Shown one piece after another: positions 17,476 to 26,609 of a stretch of 64,000 nucleotides of DNA. Origin of the DNA: Gemmobacter denitrificans. Its GTDB lineage: Bacteria; Pseudomonadota; Alphaproteobacteria; Rhodobacterales; Rhodobacteraceae. Both the position numbers and the translations under genes were made by a program. The notes under the pieces were generated by a model, which saw nothing but the letters and a program-made list of their open reading frames with translations, was not told the origin of the DNA and ran no database searches. The stretch spans positions 496,001 to 560,000 of the forward strand of contig NZ_JBALHR010000001.1 in NCBI RefSeq assembly GCF_036964905.1, given 5' to 3'. The stretch's first letter is position 1; the number at the start of each line of letters is the position of its first letter.

Positions 17476-18456
17476 CTATTCTGCGGCTTCTGGCGCTTCG
17501 GGCTGGCTGCTTTCGGCAGGTTCGGCCTTGGGCTTTTCCGCCTTCGGCTTGCGCGGAGCCGCAGGTTTCCTCACCTTTGGCTTGGCTTCGGCAGCCGGAG
17601 CTTCAACGACAGGGGTGTCAACGACCAGGGCCTCGGTCAGCGCAACAGGAGCAGCCGGTTCAATCGCGACCGGAGCGATCACCGGTGCTGCGACCTCTGC
17701 GGCCGGAAGTTGGGCCGCATCCTCTGCCCCTGCTGGGGCGGCGGGGGCCGCATCGGGCCGCGGGCCGCGCGGGCCACGACGGTCATCGCCACCGGCGATG
17801 CGGTTGCCGCCCTGACGGTTCTGGCCATCGCGATCACGGTTGCCGTCACGATCCCGCCGGTCGTTCTGGCGATCATTCTGCCGGTCATTCTGGCGGGGTT
17901 CACGGCGGTCATTCTGCCGGTCCCCCTGTCTTTCACCCTGCCGGTCATGCTGCCGATCATTCTGGCGGCGACCTTCGGTTTCGGCGCGCTGCGGCTTCAT
18001 CTCGGGCGTATCGACCAGGATCGACTCTTCGTCACCGGTGAACCCGGCCCCGATCACATCGGGCTGATCGCCACCGCCGATATCGCGATCTTCGCGCGGA
18101 TCGGGCCGGAAATCGCCACGTTCGTTGCGATAATCGCCCCGGTCGCGGCCTTGCTGACCATTCTGATTGTTCTGATACTGCTGCTGACGGGCCTCTTGTT
18201 CGGCGGCCAGTTCCCGCTGCGCCTCGCCCAGCATGCGGGTATAATGCTCGGCGTGCTGCAGAAAGTTCTCGGCGGCAACCCTGTCATTGGACAATTGGGC
18301 ATCGCGCGCGAGGAAGAGATATTTCTCGATGATCTGCTGCGGCGTGCCGCGCACCTTGCCTTCGGGGCCGGAGCTGTCGAAGACACGGTTGACAATGTTG
18401 CCCATTGTGCGCGGGCGGTTCGACTTCGAACGCGAGCGGGATTTGGAGGATCTCAT
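17476..18456 (-). CDS. DUF4167 domain-containing protein
   Basis: A 326-residue, highly charged protein of unknown function found in alphaproteobacteria. The conserved DUF4167 domain is N-terminal (about 1-85): a basic start (SSKSRSRSKSNRPR), then NRVFDSSGPEGKVRGTPQQIIEKYLFLARDA and an AENFLQHAEHYTRML helix. A long disordered region follows with tandem NDRQ/DRDG units (about 165-225), then an Ala/Pro/Glu-rich tail with KPKAEKPKAE. The basic, repeat-rich middle suggests nucleic-acid or condensate behaviour, which is inference. AAAGGACAAG precedes the ATG. The 235 bp upstream, to the prmC stop, hold no other gene I can support. Confidence 0.9.
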   Translation of the reverse strand: MRSSKSRSRSKSNRPRTMGNIVNRVFDSSGPEGKVRGTPQQIIEKYLFLARDAQLSNDRVAAENFLQHAEHYTRMLGEAQRELAAEQEARQQQYQNNQNGQQGRDRGDYRNERGDFRPDPREDRDIGGGDQPDVIGAGFTGDEESILVDTPEMKPQRAETEGRRQNDRQHDRQGERQGDRQNDRREPRQNDRQNDRQNDRRDRDGNRDRDGQNRQGGNRIAGGDDRRGPRGPRPDAAPAAPAGAEDAAQLPAAEVAAPVIAPVAIEPAAPVALTEALVVDTPVVEAPAAEAKPKVRKPAAPRKPKAEKPKAEPAESSQPEAPEAAE

Positions 18457-18691
18457 CTTGTCCTTTGATCCAGTTTGACTGGCGGTGACTTCGGGCCTGA
18501 ATTACCGGGGCCAATAGCCCGGCGGGCGCGTCAACCTGCTTCTTGTGCTTTTCGGCATGGTCGCAGCGGGGTGCAAACCACCTGCCTGCTGCTCCCGAGT
18601 AACCACGGGCGGGCCAGTCTGACAAGCGGATTCTGGGGGGCGGGCCGCAAATTGCGGCAAAATGCTGCCAATGCGCAGCGGATGGCACGGG

Positions 18692-19531
18692 TCAGACCGG
18701 GGCCCGGGCTGAAACCACGCGGTCCCGCCCATCGAAATCGGGCAGGACCACCACGTCGCAGAAGCCAGCCGCGACAAAGAAACTGGCGACGGCAGCACCC
18801 TGAATGGGACCGATTTCCACCATCAGGCGCCCACCGGGCGCCAGATGGGCCAGGGCGCCAGCGGCTATGGCGCGATAGGCCGACAGGCCATCGGCCCCGT
18901 CGGTCAGGGCCATATGGGGTTCATGGTCGCGCACGTCGGGGGCCAAGCCCGCCATTTCATCCAGCGCGATATAGGGCGGGTTCGACACGATCAGATCAAA
19001 GCGCCCGGTGATTGCCGCCCACCAATCCGACTGAATGACCTGCGCCCGATGGGCCAGACCGAGTGCCTCGGCATTGGCCGCAGCGACGACAAGGGCATCG
19101 GGCGAAAGATCGGCCCCCAGACCGGTGGCTGCGGGGCGTTCTGCCAGCAGGGTGAGCAATATGGCCCCCGATCCGGTGCCCAGATCAAGCAGACGGGTGA
19201 AGGGCTGATCCAGCGCAGCCGCGATCAGCGTTTCGGTTTCGGGGCGTGGGTCCAGCACATCAGGCGTGACGATGAAATCGCGGCCCCAGAATTGCCGCTG
19301 CCCGGTGATCTGGCTGACGGGCTGGCGATTGGCCCGGGCGGATAGGCAGGCTTCAAGGGCCGCCGCCACCGCATCGGGCAAAGGATCGTGCAGCGCCAGC
19401 ATGACCTTGTCGGCAGATATGCCCATCGCATGGGCCAGCAGAAGCCGCACGTCGCGTGCAGGATCGGCGATCCCTGCCGCCTGCAACTGCGCAACCCCGG
19501 CACGGAAGGCCGCAGCGCCGGTCACACTCAT
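18692..19531 (-). CDS. prmC: Peptide chain release factor N5-glutamine methyltransferase
   Basis: A 279-residue SAM-dependent enzyme that methylates the Gln of the GGQ motif in release factors. It has an N-terminal helical domain, the RPETETLI segment, SAM motif LLDLGTGSGAILLTLL and the catalytic NPPY in LIVSNPPYIAL. Its ATG overlaps the prfA stop by four bases, so it is translated together with its substrate RF1. Confidence 0.96.
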   Translation of the reverse strand: MSVTGAAAFRAGVAQLQAAGIADPARDVRLLLAHAMGISADKVMLALHDPLPDAVAAALEACLSARANRQPVSQITGQRQFWGRDFIVTPDVLDPRPETETLIAAALDQPFTRLLDLGTGSGAILLTLLAERPAATGLGADLSPDALVVAAANAEALGLAHRAQVIQSDWWAAITGRFDLIVSNPPYIALDEMAGLAPDVRDHEPHMALTDGADGLSAYRAIAAGALAHLAPGGRLMVEIGPIQGAAVASFFVAAGFCDVVVLPDFDGRDRVVSARAPV

Positions 19532-20583
19532 GCCTCCATCTCGGCCAGTTTGGCAGCTTGATCATGGGCCACCAGCGCCTCGATCAGCGCGCCAAGATCG
19601 CCTTGCATGATTTGCGGCAGGGCATAAAGCGTCAGGTTGATGCGGTGGTCCGTCATCCGCCCTTGCGGGAAGTTGTAGGTGCGGATGCGTTCGCTGCGAT
19701 CCCCCGACCCGACCTGCGCCTTGCGGTCGGCTGCGCGCGATTGCGCGGCACGGTCGCGTTCCAGGTCGTAGAGCCGGGCGCGCAGCACCTGCATGGCAAT
19801 CGCGCGGTTCTGATGCTGCGATTTTTCTGACGAGGTGACGATGATCCCGGTCGGGATATGGGTGATGCGAACCGCCGAATCGGTGGTGTTCACATGCTGA
19901 CCACCTGCACCGCTGGCACGCATCGTATCGATGCGGATATCACTGGCCGGAATGTCGATATCGACCTCTTCGGCCTCGGGCAGTACGGCGACAGTGGCGG
20001 CCGATGTATGGATGCGCCCGCCTGCCTCGGTTTCCGGCACACGTTGCACGCGATGGGTGCCCGCCTCGTATTTCAACTGGGCAAAGACCCCTGCCCCCTG
20101 AACATGGGCCGTGAATTCCTTCAGCCCGCCCAGATCGGATTGCTGGCTTTCCAGCACTTCGAAGCGCCAGCCCCGGCTTTCGGCAAACCGCTGGTACATC
20201 CGCGCCAGATCGGCCGCGAACAGGGCTGCCTCTTCACCGCCCGTGCCGGGGCGAATCTCCAGGATCGCGGGCCGGGCATCTGCAGCGTCGCGCGGCAACA
20301 GCGCCAAGCGCAAGGCCTGCTCCATCTCAGGGAGGCGCGCCTTGAGCCGGGGCAGTTCCTCTTCGGCCAGCGCCTTCATCTCGGGGTCTGACAACCAGCC
20401 CTCGGCTTCCGTCAGGTCGGCCAGCGCCGTGCGATAGGCCGCAATCTGGGCGACCACGGGCTTCAACTCGGCATATTCGCGGCTGAGCCCGGCAATCTCG
20501 GCCGGGCTGGCGCCTTCGCCGAGTTTGGCTTCGAGAAACTCGAAGCGGCGGGTGATCTGGTCAAGCTTGTCAAAGGGAACCAT
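19528..20583 (-). CDS. prfA: Peptide chain release factor 1
   Basis: A 351-residue RF1 that reads UAA and UAG stop codons. The GGQ catalytic motif is at 227-229 (GAGGQHVNTTDSAVR), and the codon-reading tripeptide region RVPETE, followed by GRIHTSAATVAV, corresponds to the PxT motif of RF1 rather than the SPF of RF2. The ATG at 20583 starts MVPFDKL; the 12-residue upstream extension is not supported by family length. Coupled to prmC. Confidence 0.97.
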   Translation of the reverse strand: MVPFDKLDQITRRFEFLEAKLGEGASPAEIAGLSREYAELKPVVAQIAAYRTALADLTEAEGWLSDPEMKALAEEELPRLKARLPEMEQALRLALLPRDAADARPAILEIRPGTGGEEAALFAADLARMYQRFAESRGWRFEVLESQQSDLGGLKEFTAHVQGAGVFAQLKYEAGTHRVQRVPETEAGGRIHTSAATVAVLPEAEEVDIDIPASDIRIDTMRASGAGGQHVNTTDSAVRITHIPTGIIVTSSEKSQHQNRAIAMQVLRARLYDLERDRAAQSRAADRKAQVGSGDRSERIRTYNFPQGRMTDHRINLTLYALPQIMQGDLGALIEALVAHDQAAKLAEMEA

Positions 20584-20632
20584 GGCAGCGGATGTGCCGC
20601 CGCCATGGCCTGCGGTCAAGAGGCAAAGCCGA

Positions 20633-21580
20633 TCAGAACGTCACTTCTGCCACAACGGCGCGGTGATCCGATGGCCAGGGCATGACCTTGATGTCGCTGC
20701 GCGGGCCATCTTCGCCCACTATGGCCGCATCTTTCACCTGCAACCCGGTTCCCTTGGCAAAGACGAAATCGATGCGGTCGGGGTGATCGTCGGTTGCGGT
20801 TTCGTCATAGCGCGGGGTCCAGGTGAAGGCAGGCTTGGCCACCGGGTCGGGATGGACGCCGCGATAGGTATCGACAAAGCCCTGATCCTCCAGCCGCTTG
20901 ACCGTCGGCCAATCCACCTTGACCGGATGCAGACCCGCTGTCACGGCGGCCTCGGTCCAGTCATGCCCGGAGGGTTCGTTGAAATCGCCGGTCACGAAAA
21001 TGGCCGCTGCATCCTGCGCCGCCGCCATATCCGCCGCCAGCAGCTCCATGGCCGGGCCACGGGTGCGGCTGGCATAGTCCTGCGCTTCGGCTTCGGTCTT
21101 GATGAAGGGTGCCGGGCCATATTCGATGCCCAGAAGCTGATAGGGTTGATAGGGTTCATCATCGTGGTGGATGTTGAACAGCCAGACCTTGCGGCCTTCT
21201 ACATCAATCTCGACCCCCAGATCATTGGCCGAGACCGCGCCGATCGGATGCCGGGAAATCACCGCATTGGCCCAGAGCGCCCCGTTCTGAGCGACCTGAT
21301 CATGCACATGCCAGCCCAATGCGGCAGCGATGGCGGGTGCCGCCGAAGGGCCGGCAGGCGGGCAACTGTCGGCCTCGCAAGGGTCGGTTTCGGCCCGGGT
21401 CTCCTGCAGGCCGACGATATCAGCCCCCGCAGCCCGGATCGCGGCGACGGTTTCCTCGATCCCCTTGCTTTCGTTCACACCGCCGCCCCAGATATTGAAG
21501 CTCATCACCCGCAGCGTGGTGTCCGCCAAGGCAGGGCTGGCCAGAGTCAAAAGCGCAAGTGTCCATCCATAGCGGTGCAT
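20633..21580 (-). CDS. Secreted endonuclease/exonuclease/phosphatase (EEP) family protein
   Basis: About 315 residues. A signal peptide (MHRYGWTLALLTLASPALAD) is followed by an EEP fold: VMSFNIWGGG, VGLQETRAE (catalytic Glu), FVTGDFNEPSGHDWTE, DDHPDRIDFVF and the final PSDHRAVVAEV. These are the metal-dependent phosphodiesterase residues shared by DNase I-like nucleases and sphingomyelinases; substrate cannot be told. Another in-frame ATG is at 21592; I prefer 21580 because GGAG precedes it. It lies between prfA and the DUF1499 gene on the same strand. Confidence 0.88.
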   Translation of the reverse strand: MHRYGWTLALLTLASPALADTTLRVMSFNIWGGGVNESKGIEETVAAIRAAGADIVGLQETRAETDPCEADSCPPAGPSAAPAIAAALGWHVHDQVAQNGALWANAVISRHPIGAVSANDLGVEIDVEGRKVWLFNIHHDDEPYQPYQLLGIEYGPAPFIKTEAEAQDYASRTRGPAMELLAADMAAAQDAAAIFVTGDFNEPSGHDWTEAAVTAGLHPVKVDWPTVKRLEDQGFVDTYRGVHPDPVAKPAFTWTPRYDETATDDHPDRIDFVFAKGTGLQVKDAAIVGEDGPRSDIKVMPWPSDHRAVVAEVTF

Positions 21581-21646
21581 CGCGGGCTCCATGATTGCGG
21601 CTGGGACCTGAGTGCCACGGGGACAAGACAGCAGGATGACAGGCTG

Positions 21647-22105
21647 TCAGCGCAAGGCCTGCAGCCAGCGTTCGGCGCGGGCGCGGTTCACCCCAAGATC
21701 GGAATAGCCAAAGCGCGACCGCGACCACAGCCGGAAGGTCGAGCCGCCCGGCGCAGGCAGGGTTTCGACCGTGACAAGATCAGGAAACCCCCAAAGTGCC
21801 GAGCGTTGCACGAAGGTCATCCGCCCTTCAGCGGGGCTGCCCGCCAACAGGCGGGTGCGCGGTTCGCCCAATGCGATGCTGGCGATGCGTTCGGCCAGAA
21901 GTTCGGGCGTCATCGCAAATACCGGGGCGGCAATATCGCCGCCCTCGGGTCGGATACGGATGTCATTCGGCTTGCCACTGCGCCGGACATTTTCAAGGCT
22001 GACATGCCAGACCCCAGGGTCCAGCGGGGCCAACCTCACAAAAGCGGAAAAGGTCAACGCGGCCAGAAATGGCAGACCGAAGGTGACAAGCGCGATCCAT
22101 TTCAT
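21647..22105 (-). CDS. DUF1499 domain-containing protein
   Basis: A 152-residue protein with one N-terminal membrane segment (IALVTFGLPFLAALTFSAFV) and the DUF1499 signature near the C-terminus: FRLWSRSRFGYSDLGVNRARAE. The family has no established function. Its ATG overlaps the stop of the agmatinase gene by four bases, so the two are co-translated. Confidence 0.87.
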   Translation of the reverse strand: MKWIALVTFGLPFLAALTFSAFVRLAPLDPGVWHVSLENVRRSGKPNDIRIRPEGGDIAAPVFAMTPELLAERIASIALGEPRTRLLAGSPAEGRMTFVQRSALWGFPDLVTVETLPAPGGSTFRLWSRSRFGYSDLGVNRARAERWLQALR

Positions 22106-23067
22106 CTGCGGGTTTTGGCCCAGTGATAAAGGCAGATCAGTTCATAGGCGACATGCGCCCCGGCAATCGCCGTTGCCCCGGTGGTATCATAGGGCGGGGA
22201 CACCTCGACCACATCGCCGCCGACAATGTTGATCCCGGCCAGATCGCGCAGGATGGCCGCCGCCTGCCAGCTGTGCAGGCCCCCCCAGACCGGCGTGCCG
22301 GTGCCCGGCGCATAGGCCGGATCAAGCGCGTCGATATCGAAGGTCAGATAGACAGGGTTGTCGCCGACAATCGCCTTCACCTTTTCGACAATCGCGGCCA
22401 CGCCGATTTCATGGCAGGTGCGCGCCTCCAGCACATTCATGCCCAGGTAATCCTCGCAGAAGGTGCGAATCCCGATCTGGACCGAACGCGTCGGATCGAC
22501 GACACCCGTCTTAACCGCCTTGTACATCATGGTGCCGTGGTCGATCCGGGTCAGATCATCATCCTGCCACAGGTCGGAATGGGCATCGAAATGGATCACG
22601 CTCATCGGGCCGAACTTTTCGGCATAGGCCTTCAGGATCGGCCATGTGATGAAGTGATCGCCCCCCAGCGTTACCGTCCCTGCCCCGGCAGCAAGGATGG
22701 TGCGGATGTGATCGGTCAGGCGGTCGGGGAAATCGGCGGTCTTGGCGTAATCGAAGGCCAGATCGCCATAATCGATCACGCTGATCTCATCCAGCGGATC
22801 GGTGCCCCAGCCTTGCGGCGGATCATAGGGTTGCAGGGTGCTGGCCTCGCGGATGGCGCGCGGCCCAAAACGGGTGCCGGTGCGATGGGTGACCGCCTGA
22901 TCGAAGGGCACACCTGTCACAGCCAGATCGACCCCGGTCAGATCCTTGGTATAGCTGCGCCGCAAGAAGCTGGTGGCCCCGCCAAAGGCGTTTTCAAAGG
23001 CATAGCCGCGCAGGCCTTTGCGGGTGAAAGCGGTATCAACCTCGTTCTTGGCATCTTCCATAGCCAT
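22102..23067 (-). CDS. speB: Agmatinase / ureohydrolase family enzyme
   Basis: A 321-residue ureohydrolase. All binuclear manganese motifs are present: GGDHFITW, HFDAHSDLW (DxHxD) and LTFDIDALDP (DxD), plus the final VEVSPPYD. Agmatinase hydrolyses agmatine to putrescine and urea; other guanidino substrates are possible within this subfamily. AGGAG seven bases upstream supports the ATG at 23067; alternative ATGs lie at 23085 and 23061. Divergent from the DgcA-like gene. Confidence 0.88.
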   Translation of the reverse strand: MAMEDAKNEVDTAFTRKGLRGYAFENAFGGATSFLRRSYTKDLTGVDLAVTGVPFDQAVTHRTGTRFGPRAIREASTLQPYDPPQGWGTDPLDEISVIDYGDLAFDYAKTADFPDRLTDHIRTILAAGAGTVTLGGDHFITWPILKAYAEKFGPMSVIHFDAHSDLWQDDDLTRIDHGTMMYKAVKTGVVDPTRSVQIGIRTFCEDYLGMNVLEARTCHEIGVAAIVEKVKAIVGDNPVYLTFDIDALDPAYAPGTGTPVWGGLHSWQAAAILRDLAGINIVGGDVVEVSPPYDTTGATAIAGAHVAYELICLYHWAKTRR

Positions 23068-23202
23068 CGGAACGCTCCTGTTCATGAAGCGGTCGTCATT
23101 CTGTGCCTCGGAGACGCGCCGGATCCGGTTGCCATGACAGGGCCAGAGCCTTGCGCGCTTGTCAAGCCGGGCAGACCATACGCGGCTTGAAGATTTTACT
23201 TG

Positions 23203-23218
23203 TTATACGCGCGTATAA
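23203..23218. promoter_or_regulatory. 16-bp perfect palindrome overlapping a -10 element
   Basis: TTATACGCGCGTATAA is a perfect 16-bp palindrome in the 190-bp gap between speB and the DgcA-like gene, 40 bp before the latter's ATG. It overlaps a -10 hexamer TATAAT (23214-23219). Such placement suits a repressor operator. The ATAC...GTAT arms resemble sites of GntR-type regulators, but no regulator gene adjoins it. Confidence 0.6.
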
Positions 23219-23257
23219 TATGCTTTCCTGCCCCGAACATCCTCCGGGAGGCAGCCG

Positions 23258-25318
23258 ATGCGCGACCCACGCCACGACATCCTGTTCACACCTGTTCAAG
23301 TGGGTCCACTGACGGTGAAGAACCGGTTCTGGCAGGTGCCGCATTGTTCTGGCATGGGCTATCGCTATCCCAATGCCGAGGCGCGGATGCGCGGGATCAA
23401 GGCCGAAGGCGGCTGGGGCGTCATTTCGACCCAAGAGGCCGAAATCCATCCGACCTCCGACATCTCGCCCGCCAACGAGGCGCGGCTCTGGTCGGTCGAA
23501 GATGTGCCTGCCCTGCGTGCCATGACTGATGCCGTGCATGAGCACGGCGCGCTGGCGGCGATTCAACTGGTGCATAACGGGCTGCACAGCGCAAACCGCT
23601 ATAGCCGGATGATCCCGCTTGGCCCCTCGCCCGCGGTCTATGACGGCAATGATCCGGTTCAGGCGCGGGCCATGGACAAATCCGATATTGCCGACATGCG
23701 CCGCTGGTATCGCGAGGCAGCGCTCCGGGCGCGCGATGCGGGCTTTGACATTGTCTATGTCTATGCCGGACATGACATGAGCGTGCTGCAACATTTCCTC
23801 AGCCGCCGTCACAATCACCGCAGTGACGAATATGGCGGCACTTTCGAAAACCGGTTGCGGCTGTTCCGCGAAGTGATCGGCGATGTGCGCGATGCCATCG
23901 GGGATCGCTGCGCGCTGGCGGTGCGGCTGGCGGTCGATGAACTTCTGGGCCCTGAAGGCATCACCTGCGAGGGCGAAGGCCATGACATCATCGCGGCCCT
24001 GGCCGAAGTGCCCGATATCTGGGATGTGAACCTGTCGGGCTGGCCCAATGACAGCCAGACCTCGCGCTTTGCGCCCGAAGGGTTTCAGGAACCCTATATC
24101 GGCTTTGTGAAATCCGTCACCACCAAGCCGGTGGTGGGCGTCGGGCGCTATACCAGCCCCGACAGCATGGTGCGGGTGATCCGTCAGGGGATCATGGATT
24201 TCATCGGTGCCGCCCGGCCCTCGATCGCCGATCCCTTCCTGCCGGTGAAGATTGCCGAAGGCCGGTTGCAGGACATCCGGGAATGCATTGGCTGTAACAT
24301 CTGCACCAGCGGCGACAATACGTCTGTGCCGATGCGCTGCACCCAGAACCCCACCGTGGGCGAAGAATGGCGGCGCGGCTGGCACCCGGAACGCATTGCC
24401 CCGCTTGAAAGCCCGACGCAGGTTCTGGTGGTGGGCGGGGGCCCGGCAGGGCTGGAGGCTGCGCGCGCATTGGCCGCCCGTGGGGCCGAAGTGACGCTGG
24501 CCGAAGCAGGCGGCGAATGGGGGGGCAGGGTCAGCCGCGAATCGCGGCTGCCCGGCCTGGCCACCTGGGGCCGGGTGCGCGATTGGCGGCTGCTGCAGTT
24601 GCAGGATCGCCCGAATGTGCAGATGTATCTGCACAGCCCGATGGGCGCGGACGAGGTGCTGGCAATGGGTCTGCCGCATGTGGTGCTGGCGACCGGGGCG
24701 CGGTGGCGGGCCGATGGTGTCGGGCGCTGGCACCGCCTGCCCCCGGGCGATCTGGGCAAGGTTCTGACCCCCGATGATCTGATGTCAGGCGCCAGCCTGC
24801 CCGAAGGCCCGGTCGTCATCTTTGATGACGATTGCTATTACATGGGCGGTCTGATGGCCGAAATCGCGATCAAGGCCGGGGCCGAGGTGACGTTGGTCAC
24901 GCCCGACAGCATGGTCGGCTCTTTTACCCAGAACACGCTGGAACAGGGGCGCATCCAGACCCGGCTGCTGGAAATGGGGGTGCGGATCGTGACGGCGCAC
25001 CGGCTGGAAGGGCGCAAGGGCAATGTGCTGGAGGTTGCCTGCACCTATACAGGGCGGATCATGCGGCTGGATTGCGCAACGCTGATCAGCGTCACTGCGC
25101 GCCTGCCGGAACAGGATCTGTGGCAGGCGCTGAAGGCACGTCGGGCCGATTGGGTCGATGCCGGATTGCGGTCTGTCACCCGCATTGGCGACTGTCTGGC
25201 CCCCGGCACCATTGCTGCGGCGAATTACGCAGGCCATCTCTATGCACAGGATTTCGGCAGCGTCAGCGCCACGATCCCCTTCCGCCGCGAAGACGTGGCG
25301 CAATTGTTCACGATGTAG
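23258..25318 (+). CDS. DgcA/trimethylamine dehydrogenase-like flavoprotein (N-demethylase)
   Basis: A 686-residue iron-sulfur flavoprotein: an old-yellow-enzyme-type FMN barrel (about 1-340), a CIGCNIC...C 4Fe-4S site (Cys 343, 346, 349, 361) and a C-terminal FAD/nucleotide domain (VLVVGGGPAGLEAARAL, about 388-404). Cys30 in NRFWQVPHC matches the cysteine that binds 6-S-cysteinyl FMN in trimethylamine dehydrogenase, and Tyr169/His172 of its catalytic set are kept. Tyr60 and Trp355 of the amine-binding bowl are replaced by Glu and Thr, so the substrate is probably a carboxylated methylamine such as dimethylglycine or N-methylproline. Its length matches DgcA. Confidence 0.85.
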   Translation: MRDPRHDILFTPVQVGPLTVKNRFWQVPHCSGMGYRYPNAEARMRGIKAEGGWGVISTQEAEIHPTSDISPANEARLWSVEDVPALRAMTDAVHEHGALAAIQLVHNGLHSANRYSRMIPLGPSPAVYDGNDPVQARAMDKSDIADMRRWYREAALRARDAGFDIVYVYAGHDMSVLQHFLSRRHNHRSDEYGGTFENRLRLFREVIGDVRDAIGDRCALAVRLAVDELLGPEGITCEGEGHDIIAALAEVPDIWDVNLSGWPNDSQTSRFAPEGFQEPYIGFVKSVTTKPVVGVGRYTSPDSMVRVIRQGIMDFIGAARPSIADPFLPVKIAEGRLQDIRECIGCNICTSGDNTSVPMRCTQNPTVGEEWRRGWHPERIAPLESPTQVLVVGGGPAGLEAARALAARGAEVTLAEAGGEWGGRVSRESRLPGLATWGRVRDWRLLQLQDRPNVQMYLHSPMGADEVLAMGLPHVVLATGARWRADGVGRWHRLPPGDLGKVLTPDDLMSGASLPEGPVVIFDDDCYYMGGLMAEIAIKAGAEVTLVTPDSMVGSFTQNTLEQGRIQTRLLEMGVRIVTAHRLEGRKGNVLEVACTYTGRIMRLDCATLISVTARLPEQDLWQALKARRADWVDAGLRSVTRIGDCLAPGTIAAANYAGHLYAQDFGSVSATIPFRREDVAQLFTM

Positions 25319-25383
25319 CTGCGCCCCTTTGCGGGCGGCAGGCCGGGCCTGCCCCATTCGGGGGCAGACCCGAAACCTGGCCG

Positions 25384-26544
25384 TTACAGCGGCAAGGCGC
25401 GTTCGACCAGACGGGCGAAGAAGCTGGCCCCAACCGGCGCGGCCTCGTCATTGAAATCAAAGGCCGGATGATGCAGCCCCGCCCCTGGCCCTGTGCCCAT
25501 GAACAGATAGGCACCGGGGCGGGCCTCCAGCATATAGCTGAAATCCTCGGACCCCATTTCGCGCCCGGCATTTTCATCCACCAGCGCAGGCCCCACCACA
25601 TCACGCGCGACGGACGCCGCAAAGCGGGCCTGATCGGCATGGTTGATCGTGGGCGGATAGCCCCAGTCATAATCAATTCGCGCCGACACGTTGAAGGCGG
25701 CGGCATTGCCTTCGATGATTTCGTGAATGCGCCGTTTCAGCAGGTTGCGCACCTCCGGGTTGAAGCAGCGGATGGTGGCGGCAAACATCGCCTCTTCCGG
25801 CACGATGTTGCTGGCGGTTCCGGCATGGATCATGGTGACCGACAGCACCGCCTCGTCCATGGCATAGATGTTGCGCGACAGGATGGTCTGCAAGCCCTGC
25901 ACCATGGCCACCACGGCCGGGATCGGATCGATACATTCATGCGGGGTCGCGGCATGGCCGCCCCGCCCGGTCACATGCACCACCGCCGTATCGACCGAGG
26001 CCATGAGCGCGCCGGTCGTGGTCTGGAACTTGCCGAAGGGTACGCCGGGGGCGTTGTGGATGCCATAGACCTCGGTCACGCCGAAGCGGTCCATCACCCC
26101 TTCCTGCACCATGACATTGCCGCCGCCGCCATCTTCTTCGGCGGGTTGGAAGATCAGGGCAACGCGCCCCTTGAAGCGCCGGGTTTCCGCCAGATATTTG
26201 GCCGCGCCCAGCAGCATGGTCACATGGCCATCGTGGCCACAGGCATGCATCTTGCCGGGGATTTTCGACGCATGTTCTGCTCCGGTCGCCTCATCGATCG
26301 GCAGCGCATCCATATCGGCGCGCAGGCCGATGGTCGGCCCCTCGCCCTGCCCGTTCAGGATCGCCACGATCCCGGTGGTGGCGATGCCTTCGTGGATTTC
26401 GTCCACCCCGATTTCGCGCAGCCGTTCCACAATGAACCGGGCGGTTTCGTGGCACTGGAATTCCAGTTCCGGGTATTGGTGCAGGTGGCGACGCCAGCCC
26501 TTCATCTCTTCGGCAAAGTCGGCAATGCGGTTCAGCACCGGCAT
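25384..26544 (-). CDS. M20 family amidohydrolase (hippurate/N-acyl-amino-acid hydrolase type)
   Basis: A 386-residue metallopeptidase-fold hydrolase. GLRADMDALPI (about 75), the metal-binding HACGHDGHVTMLLGAA, FQPAEEDGGGG with the catalytic/metal Glu pair, and a C-terminal GSEDFSYML are all present. Family members cleave N-acyl or benzoyl groups from amino acids in the cytoplasm; the substrate is undetermined. AGGAG upstream supports the ATG at 26544 over the one at 26565. Convergent with the DgcA-like gene and divergent from mazG. Confidence 0.93.
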   Translation of the reverse strand: MPVLNRIADFAEEMKGWRRHLHQYPELEFQCHETARFIVERLREIGVDEIHEGIATTGIVAILNGQGEGPTIGLRADMDALPIDEATGAEHASKIPGKMHACGHDGHVTMLLGAAKYLAETRRFKGRVALIFQPAEEDGGGGNVMVQEGVMDRFGVTEVYGIHNAPGVPFGKFQTTTGALMASVDTAVVHVTGRGGHAATPHECIDPIPAVVAMVQGLQTILSRNIYAMDEAVLSVTMIHAGTASNIVPEEAMFAATIRCFNPEVRNLLKRRIHEIIEGNAAAFNVSARIDYDWGYPPTINHADQARFAASVARDVVGPALVDENAGREMGSEDFSYMLEARPGAYLFMGTGPGAGLHHPAFDFNDEAAPVGASFFARLVERALPL

Positions 26545-26609
26545 GAGGTGGACTCCTCTGGGCATTCAGGTCTAAGCCCAGACAGAACCCCAAATCGGAA
26601 GCCGCTGCA

